Shown here: positions 59,301 through 64,000 of the stretch, in pieces | How positions within the stretch are numbered: position 1 is the first letter of the stretch | Layout: the number at the start of each line of letters is the position of its first letter | Assembly (NCBI GenBank): GCA_034336665.1 | Contig: CM067584.1 | Span: 3,224,001-3,288,000, forward strand | DNA from: Luscinia megarhynchos | Taxonomy: Eukaryota; Chordata; Aves; Passeriformes; Turdidae | Direction of reading: 5' to 3' | DNA: 64,000 nt | Notes under the pieces: generated by a model | What the model was told of the DNA's origin: nothing | The model's input: only the letters and a program-made list of their open reading frames with translations | Database searches by the model: none | Made by a program: the position numbers and the translations under genes

Positions 59301-61741
59301 TTGGGCACTTCCAGGGATTCCCAGCTCCTCTGGGAATTCCATCCCAGCCCTCCCCACCCTCCCAGCCTGGAATTCCATTTCATTCTGTTCCATGGAATTC
59401 TTTTCCTGTTTCCCACAGAATTCTGTGCCCCTCACCTGTGGAATCTCCCATCCTGAGCTCAGCTGTACATCCCACAGAGCAGGAGCAGAGCAGCATCTCC
59501 CCTTTCTCCCAAGCTCCATTCCCTGTTTCCCCTGGAATTCCTTCCCTGCTTCCAATGGAATTTCCTCCCTGTTTACCCTGGAATTTCTTCCCTGTTTCCA
59601 ATGGCATTCCTTCCCTATTTCCCATGGAATTCCTTCCCTGTTTCCTATGGAATTTCTTCACTGTTTACCCTGGAATTCCTTCCCAGTTTCCCATGGAATT
59701 CCTTCCCAGTTTCCCATGGAATTACTTCCCTGTTTCCCATGGAATTCCTTTCCTGTTTCCCTTGGAATTCCTTTCCTGTTTCCCATGGAATTCCTTCCCT
59801 GTTTCCCATGGAATTCCTTCCCAGTTTCCCATGGAATTTCTTCACTGTTTCTCATGGAATTACTTCCCTGTTTCCAATGGAATTCCTTCCCAGTTTCCCT
59901 TGGAATTCCTTCCCTATTTCCCTTGGAATTCCTTCCCTGTTTCCCATGGAATTCCCTCCCAGTTTCCCCTGGAATTCCCTGCCCTCACCTGTGCAGTGTC
60001 CACTCCCCAGCCCAACCATACTTCCCACAGAGCAGCATTTCCCCTTTCCCACAGGATCCATTCCCTGTTTCCCTTGGAATTCCTTCCCAGTTTCCCATGG
60101 AATTACTTCCCTGTTTCCCATGGAATTCCTTTCCTGTTTCCCTTGGAATTCCTTTCCTGTTTCCCATGGAATTCCTTCCCAGTTTCCCATGGAATTTCTT
60201 CACTGTTTCTCATGGAATTACTTCCCTGTTTCCAATGCAATTCCTTCCCTATTTCCCATGGAATTCCCTCCCAGTTTCCCCTGGAACCCCCTGCCCTCAC
60301 CTGTGCACTCTCCTGTCCCCAGCCCAGCTGTACTTGCCCTGCAGCAGCAGCAGCAGCAGGAGCAGAGCAGCATTTCCCCTTTCCCCCAGGCTCCATTCCC
60401 TGTTTCCCATGGAATTCCCTCCCTGTTTCCCCTGGAATTCCTTTCCTGTTTCCCTCGGAATTTTTTCCCTGTTTCCCATAGAATTCCCTCTCCCTCACCT
60501 GCGGAATCTCCCCTCTTGAGCTTGGCTGTACTTCCCTCAGAGCAGGAGCAGAGCAGCATCTCCCCTTGACCCCAGCTCCATTCCCTCTTTCCCAAGGAAC
60601 TCTTACCCAGTTTCCCAAGGAATTCCCTCCCTGTTTCCCATGGAATTCCCTCCCTGTTTCCCCTGGAACCCCCTGCCCTCACCTGTGCACTCTCCTGTCC
60701 CCAGCCCAGCTGTACTTGCCCCACAGCAGCAGCAGGAGCAGAGCAGCATTTCCCCTTTCCCCCAGGCTCCATTCCCTGTTTCCCATGGAATTCCCTCCCT
60801 GTTTCCCTTGGAATTTTTTCCCTGTTTCCCATAGAATTCCCTGCCCCTCACCTGTGCACTCTCCTGTCCCCAGCCCAGCTGTACTTGCCCTGCAGCAGCA
60901 GCAGGGAGCAGAGCAGCAGAGCCCCAGCTGCAGCTGCAGCCCCCAGCAGCAGCAGCTGCCTCAGGGAGGTGTTGAGGACACGGGGACACCCCACAGGGGA
61001 CAGGCTGAAGTGCCACGAGGCTGGGAGCAGGCAGGAGATGCTGATCCTGGAATGCCAAAGGAGAAAGGAGTGGATTGAGTGATGGGTTTGGAGCTAAACG
61101 CAGGAAAAATTCCTCCCTGGAGGGTGGGAGGGGCTGGGATGGAATTCCCACTCCTGCCCCATCCCTGGGCTCAGGAGGATGGAAGGAGCCCACGGGATTT
61201 GCTGGCTTGGGGCTGGAGCTCCTTTGCATCTCCTGGCTTTCTTTCAGAGTCTCAGGAAAATCAGAGCCAAGAAGGAGGGAAAAGCCTGGTTTGGGATTCA
61301 GGGAATGGAAATCTGGGGATGGTCCTGGAGAAGAGAAGGTCTGGGGACACCTCAGGGCAGCTCCCCAGGGCCTGGAGGGGCTCCAGGAGAGCTGGAGAGG
61401 GACTGGGGACAAGGATGGAGGGACAGGACACAGGGAATGGCTCCCACTGCCAGAGCAGGGATGGGTGGGATTTTGGGAATTCCTGCCTGGGATGGAATTC
61501 CCAGATTTGCTGTGGCTGCCCCTGGATCCCTGGGAGTGCCCAAGGCCAGGCTGGATCCCTGGGACAGTGGGAGGTGTCCCCATGGCAGGGTGGGATGGGA
61601 TGGGATGATCCTTAAGGCTCCTCCCAACCCCAACCCATTCCAGGATTCTTCAGCAGACTCAGGACACCCTTCCCACGGTGGAATTCACGATTAAGTTCCC
61701 AAAATCATCCAGCAGTTCCTTCGGGACCCTTACCTGCCCAT
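38160..61741 (-). CDS. ENTPD4: ENTPD4, complete coding region in 12 exons (593 residues)
   Basis: Ectonucleoside triphosphate diphosphohydrolase 4 (LALP70, Golgi/lysosomal UDPase) hydrolyses nucleoside di- and triphosphates, chiefly UDP, in the lumen of the Golgi and lysosomal/autophagic vacuoles. Splicing 61741-61734, 61046-60852, 59126-58921, 57333-57183, 55790-55687, 54369-54310, 51055-50931, 49196-49033, 45711-45414, 43944-43859, 42383-42222 and 38382-38160 gives 1782 nt with one open frame and all GT-AG junctions. The protein has an N-terminal membrane anchor (about 34-54), ACR1 (about 91-100), ACR2 (173-182), ACR3 around the catalytic Glu221, ACR4 (265-275), ACR5 in exon 9, and a C-terminal anchor (about 545-563). 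Human ENTPD4 is about 608-616 residues. The gene spans 23.6 kb, with introns of 687-3839 bp that are nearly all tandem repeat. Confidence 0.95.
38383..42060. repeat. ENTPD4: ENTPD4 array with copied exon-12 acceptor edge
   Basis: About 20 units of 150-190 bp fill the 3.8 kb intron. Those nearest the exon (about 38562, 38742, 38927, 39128, 39490) carry TTTTCCAG then GGACATCC on the minus strand, the real acceptor and first codons. More distant units have drifted (TTTTCCAG then GGCTCTC). Confidence 0.9.
42222..42383 (-). CDS. ENTPD4: ENTPD4 coding exon 11
   Basis: This 162-nt exon encodes residues 466-520: FQCFKSAWMFEVFHRGFSFP, then TALQVYDKEVQWTLGAILY and RTRFLPLR. It is almost identical to human. 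The acceptor CCCCCAG ends at 42384 and the donor GTACCC starts at 42221, phase 2. A (GGGGTCAGGAGGGAAAT)n-like array begins within 15 bp of the acceptor on the upstream side. Confidence 0.95.
42395..43640. repeat. minisatellite, 17-19 bp (GGGATCAGGGACAGT / GGGGTCAGGAGGGAAAT)
   Basis: Some 65 units between ENTPD4 coding exons 10 and 11, changing in type along the array. Confidence 0.9.
43859..43944 (-). CDS. ENTPD4: ENTPD4 coding exon 10
   Basis: This 86-nt exon encodes residues 438-466: DYCATRWSVLRERFERGLYA, then PHADLHRLK. Human reads DYCATKWSILRERFDRGLYA as I recall it. The acceptor CTGCAG ends at 43945 and the donor GTGAGA starts at 43858, phase 2. It is CpG-rich like exon 9. Confidence 0.94.
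44000..45400. repeat. ENTPD4: ENTPD4 array with copied exon-9 donor edge
   Basis: About 11 units near 122 bp. On the minus strand each has codons like TTCACCAAAGCTGCACAG, then GTGAGAAAATGG, matching the true FAKAAQ donor. Edges near 45315, 45195, 45070, 44950, 44830, 44695, 44575, 44455 and 44330 are clearest. Confidence 0.9.
45414..45711 (-). CDS. ENTPD4: ENTPD4 coding exon 9: ACR5 region
   Basis: The largest coding exon (298 nt, residues 338-437) is very GC- and CpG-rich. LPDPCLPREARQQLRRAGRT and LHLRGTGHFQQCRQLL align with the human block containing LDPCLPL and YLRGTGDF, then SSLNGVFQPPLHFP, then FYGFSEFYYCTEDVLRMGGD, which includes ACR5. One N-glycosylation sequon (NLS) is present. The acceptor GGCCCAG ends at 45712, chosen because the alternative GCAG seven bases on breaks the frame. 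The donor GTGAGA starts at 45413. The 3' edge (AKAAQ plus donor) is repeated about eleven times downstream. Confidence 0.93.
45713..47395. repeat. ENTPD4: 36-bp array at the exon-9 acceptor side
   Basis: About 45 units of GGGGACAGGGACAGGACAGT then CAGAGAGGGGCTG. On the minus strand each unit reads CCTGTCCCTGTCCCCAG then CCCCTCTCTGA, like the real acceptor (GTCCCTGGCCCAG then CCCG). Confidence 0.9.
47630..49032. repeat. ENTPD4: ENTPD4 array with copied exon-8 donor edge
   Basis: About 17 units of 75-85 bp. The minus strand has CAGCCTGCTGGGCCACAG then GTGGGGATTGG in each, i.e. the codons for SLLGH and the donor, followed by AATGATCCGGGGCTGGGG. Confidence 0.93.
49033..49196 (-). CDS. ENTPD4: ENTPD4 coding exon 8
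   Basis: This 164-nt exon encodes residues 284-338. EEVAKGLLAEFNLGCDTHQT and EHVYRVYVATFLGFGGNAAR are nearly identical to human, then RYEQRLASSLLGH. The C-terminal end is diverged and about eight residues shorter than human. The acceptor CTGCAG ends at 49197 and the donor GTGGAG starts at 49032, phase 2. This donor edge (codons for SSLLGH plus AG|GTGG) is the seed of a roughly 80-bp array of about 17 copies filling 47630-49032. Confidence 0.92.
49306..49792. repeat. polypyrimidine array (TTTCC)n then (TTCTC)n
   Basis: About 480 bp, nearly pure pyrimidine on +, ending at the inverted LTR fragment. Starts about 110 bp upstream of ENTPD4 coding exon 8. Confidence 0.95.
49800..49990 (-). mobile_element. 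inverted 3' fragment of the 55.9 kb LTR
   Basis: Reverse complement of about 56205-56335 (shared TAAAAACTAAAAATGGAGCT and GTGCAATTAGGAAATGGCA). It sits between two polypyrimidine arrays in the ENTPD4 intron between coding exons 7 and 8. As at 56.3 kb, its 3' end is joined to (GAGAA)n and then (GGAAA)n when read on its own strand. Confidence 0.6.
49998..50268. repeat. polypyrimidine array (TTTCC)n
   Basis: About 270 bp of TTTCC with a short TTCCC end, on the other side of the LTR fragment. Confidence 0.95.
50270..50930. other. ENTPD4 intron, unique
   Basis: Non-repetitive sequence between the array and coding exon 7; nothing recognised. Confidence 0.5.
50931..51055 (-). CDS. ENTPD4: ENTPD4 coding exon 7: apyrase conserved region 4, short-isoform donor
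   Basis: This 125-nt exon encodes residues 242-283: EEAVVEVPGKE, then FRKRTVGILDMGGVSTQIAY (ACR4 GILDMGGVSTQ) and EVPPT. It ends in phase 0 at a GTAAGC donor (50930). Human isoforms are known to differ by eight residues, VSFASSQQ, at exactly this junction. Here the readthrough begins V-S, but there is no GT 24 nt further on, so only the short form seems possible. The exon's 5' edge and acceptor are copied three times upstream at about 51229, 51584 and 52052. Confidence 0.94.
51056..52290. repeat. ENTPD4: ENTPD4 array with copied exon-7 acceptor edge
   Basis: 33-bp units (GGGAAACAGGGAAAAAATCC, ATGGGGAAATC). Three copies of the exon edge occur at 51229, 51584 and 52052 (minus: TTCCCAG, then GGGAGAAGGCCGTGGTGGAG and GTGCCAGGGAAGGAGCA). 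Confidence 0.9.
52291..54285. repeat. minisatellite, 20/40 bp, CCCCAACATCTGG
   Basis: About 85 units of CCAACATCTGGCTGGAATTG and CATCTGGAATTGCACCCC in the ENTPD4 intron. Confidence 0.93.
54310..54369 (-). CDS. ENTPD4: ENTPD4 coding exon 6: rest of ACR3
   Basis: This 60-nt exon encodes GVYAWIGINFVLGRFEHTDD plus one base, completing ACR3 across the splice junction from SGKQE. The acceptor CTCCAG ends at 54370 and the donor GTGAGG starts at 54309. The downstream 3.25 kb intron is filled from about 25 bp past the donor by a 20-40 bp minisatellite (52290-54285) and then a 33-bp one (51056-52290). Confidence 0.94.
54690..55500. repeat. minisatellite, about 38 bp
   Basis: About 16 units of ATATTTTCCAGATTCAATTC then CATTAAAGGAAATCC, with a larger insert seen three times (TCAGCAAATATTTGGCCAAT). 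Confidence 0.88.
55687..55790 (-). CDS. ENTPD4: ENTPD4 coding exon 5: start of ACR3 with the catalytic glutamate
   Basis: This 104-nt exon encodes residues 187-222: QQKAILEDLLTDIPVHFDF, then SDSHAEVISGKQEG. By family analogy E221 in SGKQEG is the catalytic base that activates water. The acceptor TTTGCAG ends at 55791 and the donor GTAGGT starts at 55686, phase 1. Identity to human in this stretch appears complete. The next intron carries a 38-bp minisatellite at about 54690-55500. Confidence 0.95.
55899..56345 (+). mobile_element. solo LTR joined at its 3' end to purine arrays
   Basis: Starts TGTTGGAATC and carries TTTATAAAG (56246) and AATAAA (56323), both in correct order. The 3' end runs into GGGAAG and then (GAGAA)n. 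It lies in the ENTPD4 intron between coding exons 4 and 5. The last roughly 150 bp recurs inverted at 49800-49990. Confidence 0.6.
56341..57168. repeat. polypurine array (GAGAA)n then (GGAAA)n
   Basis: From about 56411 to 57168 there is no pyrimidine on the + strand (roughly 757 nt). It begins at the LTR 3' end and stops about a dozen bases from the ENTPD4 exon-4 donor. Confidence 0.95.
57183..57333 (-). CDS. ENTPD4: ENTPD4 coding exon 4: apyrase conserved region 2
   Basis: This 151-nt exon encodes residues 137-187: GISEFASSPDKVSDY, then PLYILCTAGMRILPE, where YILCTAGMR is ACR2. The acceptor CCCAG ends at 57334. The donor GTGAGA starts at 57182, and only about a dozen bases later the intron turns into a roughly 760-nt all-purine (+ strand) array. 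In the transcript the donor is therefore followed immediately by a very long polypyrimidine tract. Confidence 0.94.
57650..58920. repeat. ENTPD4: ENTPD4 array with copied exon-3 donor edge
   Basis: About six units of 190 bp. Each has GTACCTGCTTAGATTTTCAT or a variant, which on the minus strand is the end of exon 3 (ATGAAAATC..) and a shifted donor. Copies lie near 58735, 58547, 58357, 58170, 57970 and 57780. Confidence 0.88.
58921..59126 (-). CDS. ENTPD4: ENTPD4 coding exon 3: apyrase conserved region 1
   Basis: Residues 68-137. RYLARVTDTEATDT leads into GIVVDCGSSGSRVFVY, which is ACR1, the phosphate-binding DxGSSGS loop of the GDA1/CD39 family. The exon continues with WPRHNGNP and RKPVVMKIKPG, nearly identical to human. 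The acceptor CCAG ends at 59127 and the donor GTACTG starts at 58920, phase 1. Its 3' edge (MKIKPG codons plus donor) is repeated about six times in the next intron. Confidence 0.95.
59255..59375 (-). mobile_element. CR1 LINE 3' end fragment
   Basis: Antisense CR1 pieces CCAGGTGCTCCAGCCTGGCC and CTCCTCTGGGAATTCCATCC in the ENTPD4 intron between coding exons 2 and 3. Confidence 0.6.
59395..60850. repeat. ENTPD4: ENTPD4 array with copied exon-2 donor edge
   Basis: 24-bp units (TTCCCATGGAATTCCTTCCC) interleaved with about five copies of the exon-2 3' end and donor (minus: GGGGACAGGAGAGTGCACAG then GTGAGG). The best copies are at about 60690 and 60300, with diverged ones at about 60500, 60000 and 59440. 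Confidence 0.9.
60852..61046 (-). CDS. ENTPD4: ENTPD4 coding exon 2: cytosolic tail and N-terminal membrane anchor
   Basis: This 195-nt exon encodes residues 3-68. CLLPASWHFSLSPVGCPR closely follows the human tail (CLFPASWHFSISPVGCPR from memory). A Leu/Ala-rich helix at about 34-54 is the signal anchor. The helix is encoded by runs of CTG and GCT/GCA and so is itself microsatellite-like. The acceptor CCAG ends at 61047 and the donor GTGAGG starts at 60851, phase 2. The last part of the exon (GKYSWAGDRRVH plus the donor) recurs in the downstream intron at about 60690, 60500, 60300, 60000 and 59440 with changing CTG number. Confidence 0.9.
61090..61655 (+). mobile_element. CR1 LINE 3' end, interrupted
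   Basis: CR1 sense blocks at 61105-61150 and 61465-61655 (CAGATTTGCTGTGGCTGCCC, GAGTGCCCAAGGCCAGGCTG, AACCCATTCCAGGATTC) with other sequence between. It nearly fills the 687-bp intron between ENTPD4 coding exons 1 and 2. Confidence 0.6.
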
Positions 61742-61757
61742 TTTGGGATGGGAGCTG
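61734..61757 (-). CDS. ENTPD4: ENTPD4 coding exon 1 (start codon exon)
   Basis: The ATG is at 61741-61739 in context AAAATGG (A at -3, G at +4). Only ATG GGC AG is coding, followed by a GTAAGG donor at 61733. It joins exon 2 in phase 2 to give MGRISIS, against MGRIGIS in human ENTPD4 as I recall it. A possible acceptor (GGCTGCAG) ends at 61758, giving a short UTR segment. The exon could instead extend further upstream, so its 5' limit is uncertain. Confidence 0.8.
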
Positions 61758-61964
61758 CTGCAGCCTCAGCTGGTGACCTCGGAGGGGCCGGGAGTGCCCG
61801 AGCTGCCCGGAGCCATCCCAGCTCTGCTCCTCATGGAAAACCGAGTCTGCTGGTCCCTGCCCCGCCCCGAGGGCAGATCCTGCACGGGGGGTGGGATCCT
61901 TCCCTCCCCCCAGCACGGCGGGGTGGGGACAGCCCCGGGCTTTCCAGGAGATGGAATGCAGGGA

Positions 61965-62770
61965 TACAGAAAAACGGGAATACAGAGGGCAAACAAAACC
62001 AGGAATACAGGGGGCAAATAAAACCAGGAATACAGGGGGCAAATAAAACCAGGAATACAGAGGGCAAACAAAACCAGGAATACAGGGGGCAAATAAAACC
62101 AGGAATACAGGGGGAAACAGGAATAGAAAGGGAAACAGGAATAGAAACAGGAATAAGGAGGGAAACAGGAATACAGAGGGAACAGGAATACAGGGGGAAC
62201 AGGAATACAGGGGGAAACAGGAATTGAAAAGGAACAGGAATAGAAAGGGAAACAGGAATACAGAGGGAACAGGAATACAGGGGGAAACAGGAATTGAAAA
62301 GGAACAGGAATACAGAGGGAAACAGGAATACAGAGGGAAACAGGAATTGAAAAGGAACAGGAATAGAAAGGGAAACAGGAATACAAAGAAACACAGGAAT
62401 ACAGAGGGAACAGGAATAGAAAGGGAACAAGAAAACAGAGGGAACAGGAATAGAAAGGGAAACAGGAATACAGAGGGAACAGGAATAGAAAGGGAAACAG
62501 GAATACAGAGGGAACAGGAATAGAAAGGGAAACAGGAATACAGAGGGAAACAGGAATAGAAAGGGAACAGGAATACAAAGAAACACAGGAATAGAGAGGG
62601 AAACAGGAATACAGGGGGAAACAGGAATAGAAAGGGAACAGGAATAGAAAGGGAAACAGGAATACAGAGGGAACAGGAATAGAAAGGGAAACAGGAATAC
62701 AGAGGGAAACAGGAATAGAAAGGGAAACAGGAATACAGAGGGAACAGGAATAGAAAGGGAAACTGGAGTG
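61965..62770. repeat. minisatellite, 15-18 bp (AGGGAAACAGGAATACAG)
   Basis: About 50 units upstream of ENTPD4, ending beside a CR1 piece. Confidence 0.92.
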
Positions 62771-62794
62771 CAGCGGTGATGGGAGCACTGAATC

Positions 62795-62975
62795 CCTCGT
62801 GCACGGTGAGGAGGGGCTGGGATGGAATTCCCAGAGGAGCTGGGGCTGCCCCTGGATCCCTGGAATGTCCCAGGCCAGGCTGGGGCAGCCTGGGACAGTG
62901 GGAGGTTTTGGGGCTGGGACTGGATGGGGTTTAAGGTCCTGCCCACCCAAAGCATCCCGGGATTCTGTGAGCCCT
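62795..62975 (+). mobile_element. CR1 LINE 3' end
   Basis: GAGGGGCTGGGATGGAATTC, CAGAGGAGCTGGGGCTGCCC and AGCATCCCGGGATTCTGTGA. Directly follows the 18-bp array at 61965-62770. Confidence 0.65.
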
Positions 62976-63094
62976 GCCAGGGTCAAACTGCAGCAAAATC
63001 CCAAAAGAAACGAGGGAATGTGGGAATGTGGGAATTGCAGCCTCAGGCTGTCCCTCCTTCCTGCCCTGAGGGAAGATCCCCGAGAGCCGGGAGG

Positions 63095-63555
63095 GGACAG
63101 GGAGTGGGATGAGGGAAGGGGATAAAGGGAATGGGATAAAGGGATGGGGATAAAGGGAATGGGATGGAGGGAATGGGATGGAGGGAATGGGATAAAGGGA
63201 TGGGATAAAGGGAATGGGATAAAGGGAATGGGATGGAGGGAATGGGATGAGGGAATGGGATGAGGGAATGGGATAAAGGGATGGGATAAAGGGATGGGAT
63301 AAAGGGATGGGATAAAGGGATGGGATAAAGGGAATGGGATGGAGGGAATGGGATGGAGGGATTGGGATGGAGGGATTGGGATGGAGGGAATGGGATGGAG
63401 GGAATGGGATAAAGGAAAGGGATGGAGGGAATGGGATGGAGGGAACGGGACGAGAAAACGGGATGAGGGATTGGGATGAGGCAATGGGGTAACGGGAATG
63501 GGATGAAGGATCGGGATGGAGGGAGAGGGATGAGGGAAGGGGATAAGGGAAAGGG
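63095..63555. repeat. minisatellite, 13-14 bp (GGGAATGGGATAAA)
   Basis: About 35 units, strongly G-rich on +. Confidence 0.92.
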
Positions 63556-63559
63556 GCAG

Positions 63560-63642
63560 GGGCGCGGAGCGAGCCCGTCCAGGCGCCCGCAGGGCCCGGC
63601 CCGGCTGCCCCAAACCTGCGCCCGGCGGCCTCACCCCGGCCC
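63560..63642. promoter_or_regulatory. ENTPD4: CpG-rich segment upstream of ENTPD4, candidate promoter or UTR exon
   Basis: A short GC- and CpG-dense block (GGGGCGCGGAGCGAGC and similar), isolated between two minisatellites, 1.8 kb upstream of the ENTPD4 start codon. On the minus strand it holds GT sites after GGGCGCAG and GGCCGGG that could end a noncoding exon. The promoter may equally lie beyond the window. Confidence 0.35.
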
Positions 63643-63880
63643 CGTTAACATCCCGTTAACATCCATTAACATCCCGTTAACATCCCGTTAACATCCCGTT
63701 AACATCCATTAACATCCATTAACATCCCGTTAACATCCCGTTAACATCCCGTTAACATCCCGTTAACATCCCGTTAACATCCATTAACATCCATTAACAT
63801 CCATTAACATCCCGTTAACATCCCGTTAACATCCCGTTAACATCCCGTTAACATCCATTAACATCCCGTTAACATCCCAT
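63643..63880. repeat. minisatellite, 11 bp (ATCCCGTTAAC)
   Basis: About 22 units of 10-11 bp; most contain the palindrome GTTAAC. Confidence 0.95.
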
Positions 63881-64000
63881 TCCCATTCCCGGTCCCATTC
63901 CCCATCCCCATCCCCATTCCCATTCCCATTCCCATTCCCATTCCCATCCCCATCCCCATTCCCCATCCCCATTCCCATTCCCATTCCCATTCCCGTTCCC
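63881..64000. repeat. hexamer repeat (CCCATT)n
   Basis: CCCATT/CCCATC units running off the window end. Confidence 0.95.

Noticed and set aside
59155..60569. Plus-strand frames of 320-450 residues (FPWNSFPVS repeats)
   Set aside because: Array translation, antisense in an ENTPD4 intron.
61766..63634. A 622-residue minus-strand frame (CFPLYSC repeats) upstream of ENTPD4
   Set aside because: Translation of GGAATACAGAGGGAAACA and GGGAATGGGATAAA arrays.
1..64000. CRISPR array
   Set aside because: Repeats are contiguous or irregular with no uniform spacers, and the DNA is vertebrate.

Overview
The window is vertebrate nuclear DNA, almost certainly from a bird and probably a songbird. It has short exons with GT-AG introns, many CR1 LINE 3' ends, and solo LTRs of types I associate with passerines. 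It is also extremely dense in GC-rich minisatellites, as in small avian chromosomes. Two neighbouring genes lie on the minus strand in the order and orientation of human 8p21.3. ENTPD4 (Golgi/lysosomal nucleoside diphosphatase) is complete, with 12 coding exons from 61741 down to 38160. The deduced protein is 593 residues with both membrane anchors and all five apyrase conserved regions. LOXL2 (lysyl oxidase-like 2) is partial: only coding exons 1 (20621-20972) and 2 (15000-15175) are present, carrying the signal peptide and first SRCR domain. Later exons lie outside the window at lower coordinates.

Layout. 1-14999 is LOXL2 intron with minisatellites, CR1 pieces and LTRs. 15000-20972 holds LOXL2 exons 2 and 1 and the 5.4 kb intron between them, almost all tandem repeat with one solo LTR. 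21002-36800 is the LOXL2 5' intron or upstream region plus intergenic DNA, with CpG-rich candidate promoters near 28.2-28.4 kb and 35.1-35.4 kb and large arrays at 28.9-29.7, 31.3-32.9 and 33.1-35.1 kb. 36.8-38.16 kb is the ENTPD4 3' UTR, 38.16-61.74 kb the ENTPD4 coding exons, and 61.75-64.0 kb its 5' flank.

The most striking feature is that many tandem arrays are built from exon edges. At seven exon boundaries in the two genes the neighbouring intron holds 3 to about 17 copies of a unit containing the last or first codons of the real exon together with its splice donor or acceptor. The ENTPD4 stop codon also lies in a 3' UTR array, and two further arrays look acceptor-like. In LOXL2 five copies form complete 61-nt pseudo-exons with both splice sites. 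A second point is a pair of long inverted arrays, (TTTCC/TTCTC)n and (GGAAA/GAGAA)n, each joined to a copy of the same LTR. They flank ENTPD4 coding exons 5-7 and could drive back-splicing or inversion.

The long open frames inside the arrays are artefacts of repetitive sequence and are not annotated. No tRNA, rRNA or CRISPR array was found.
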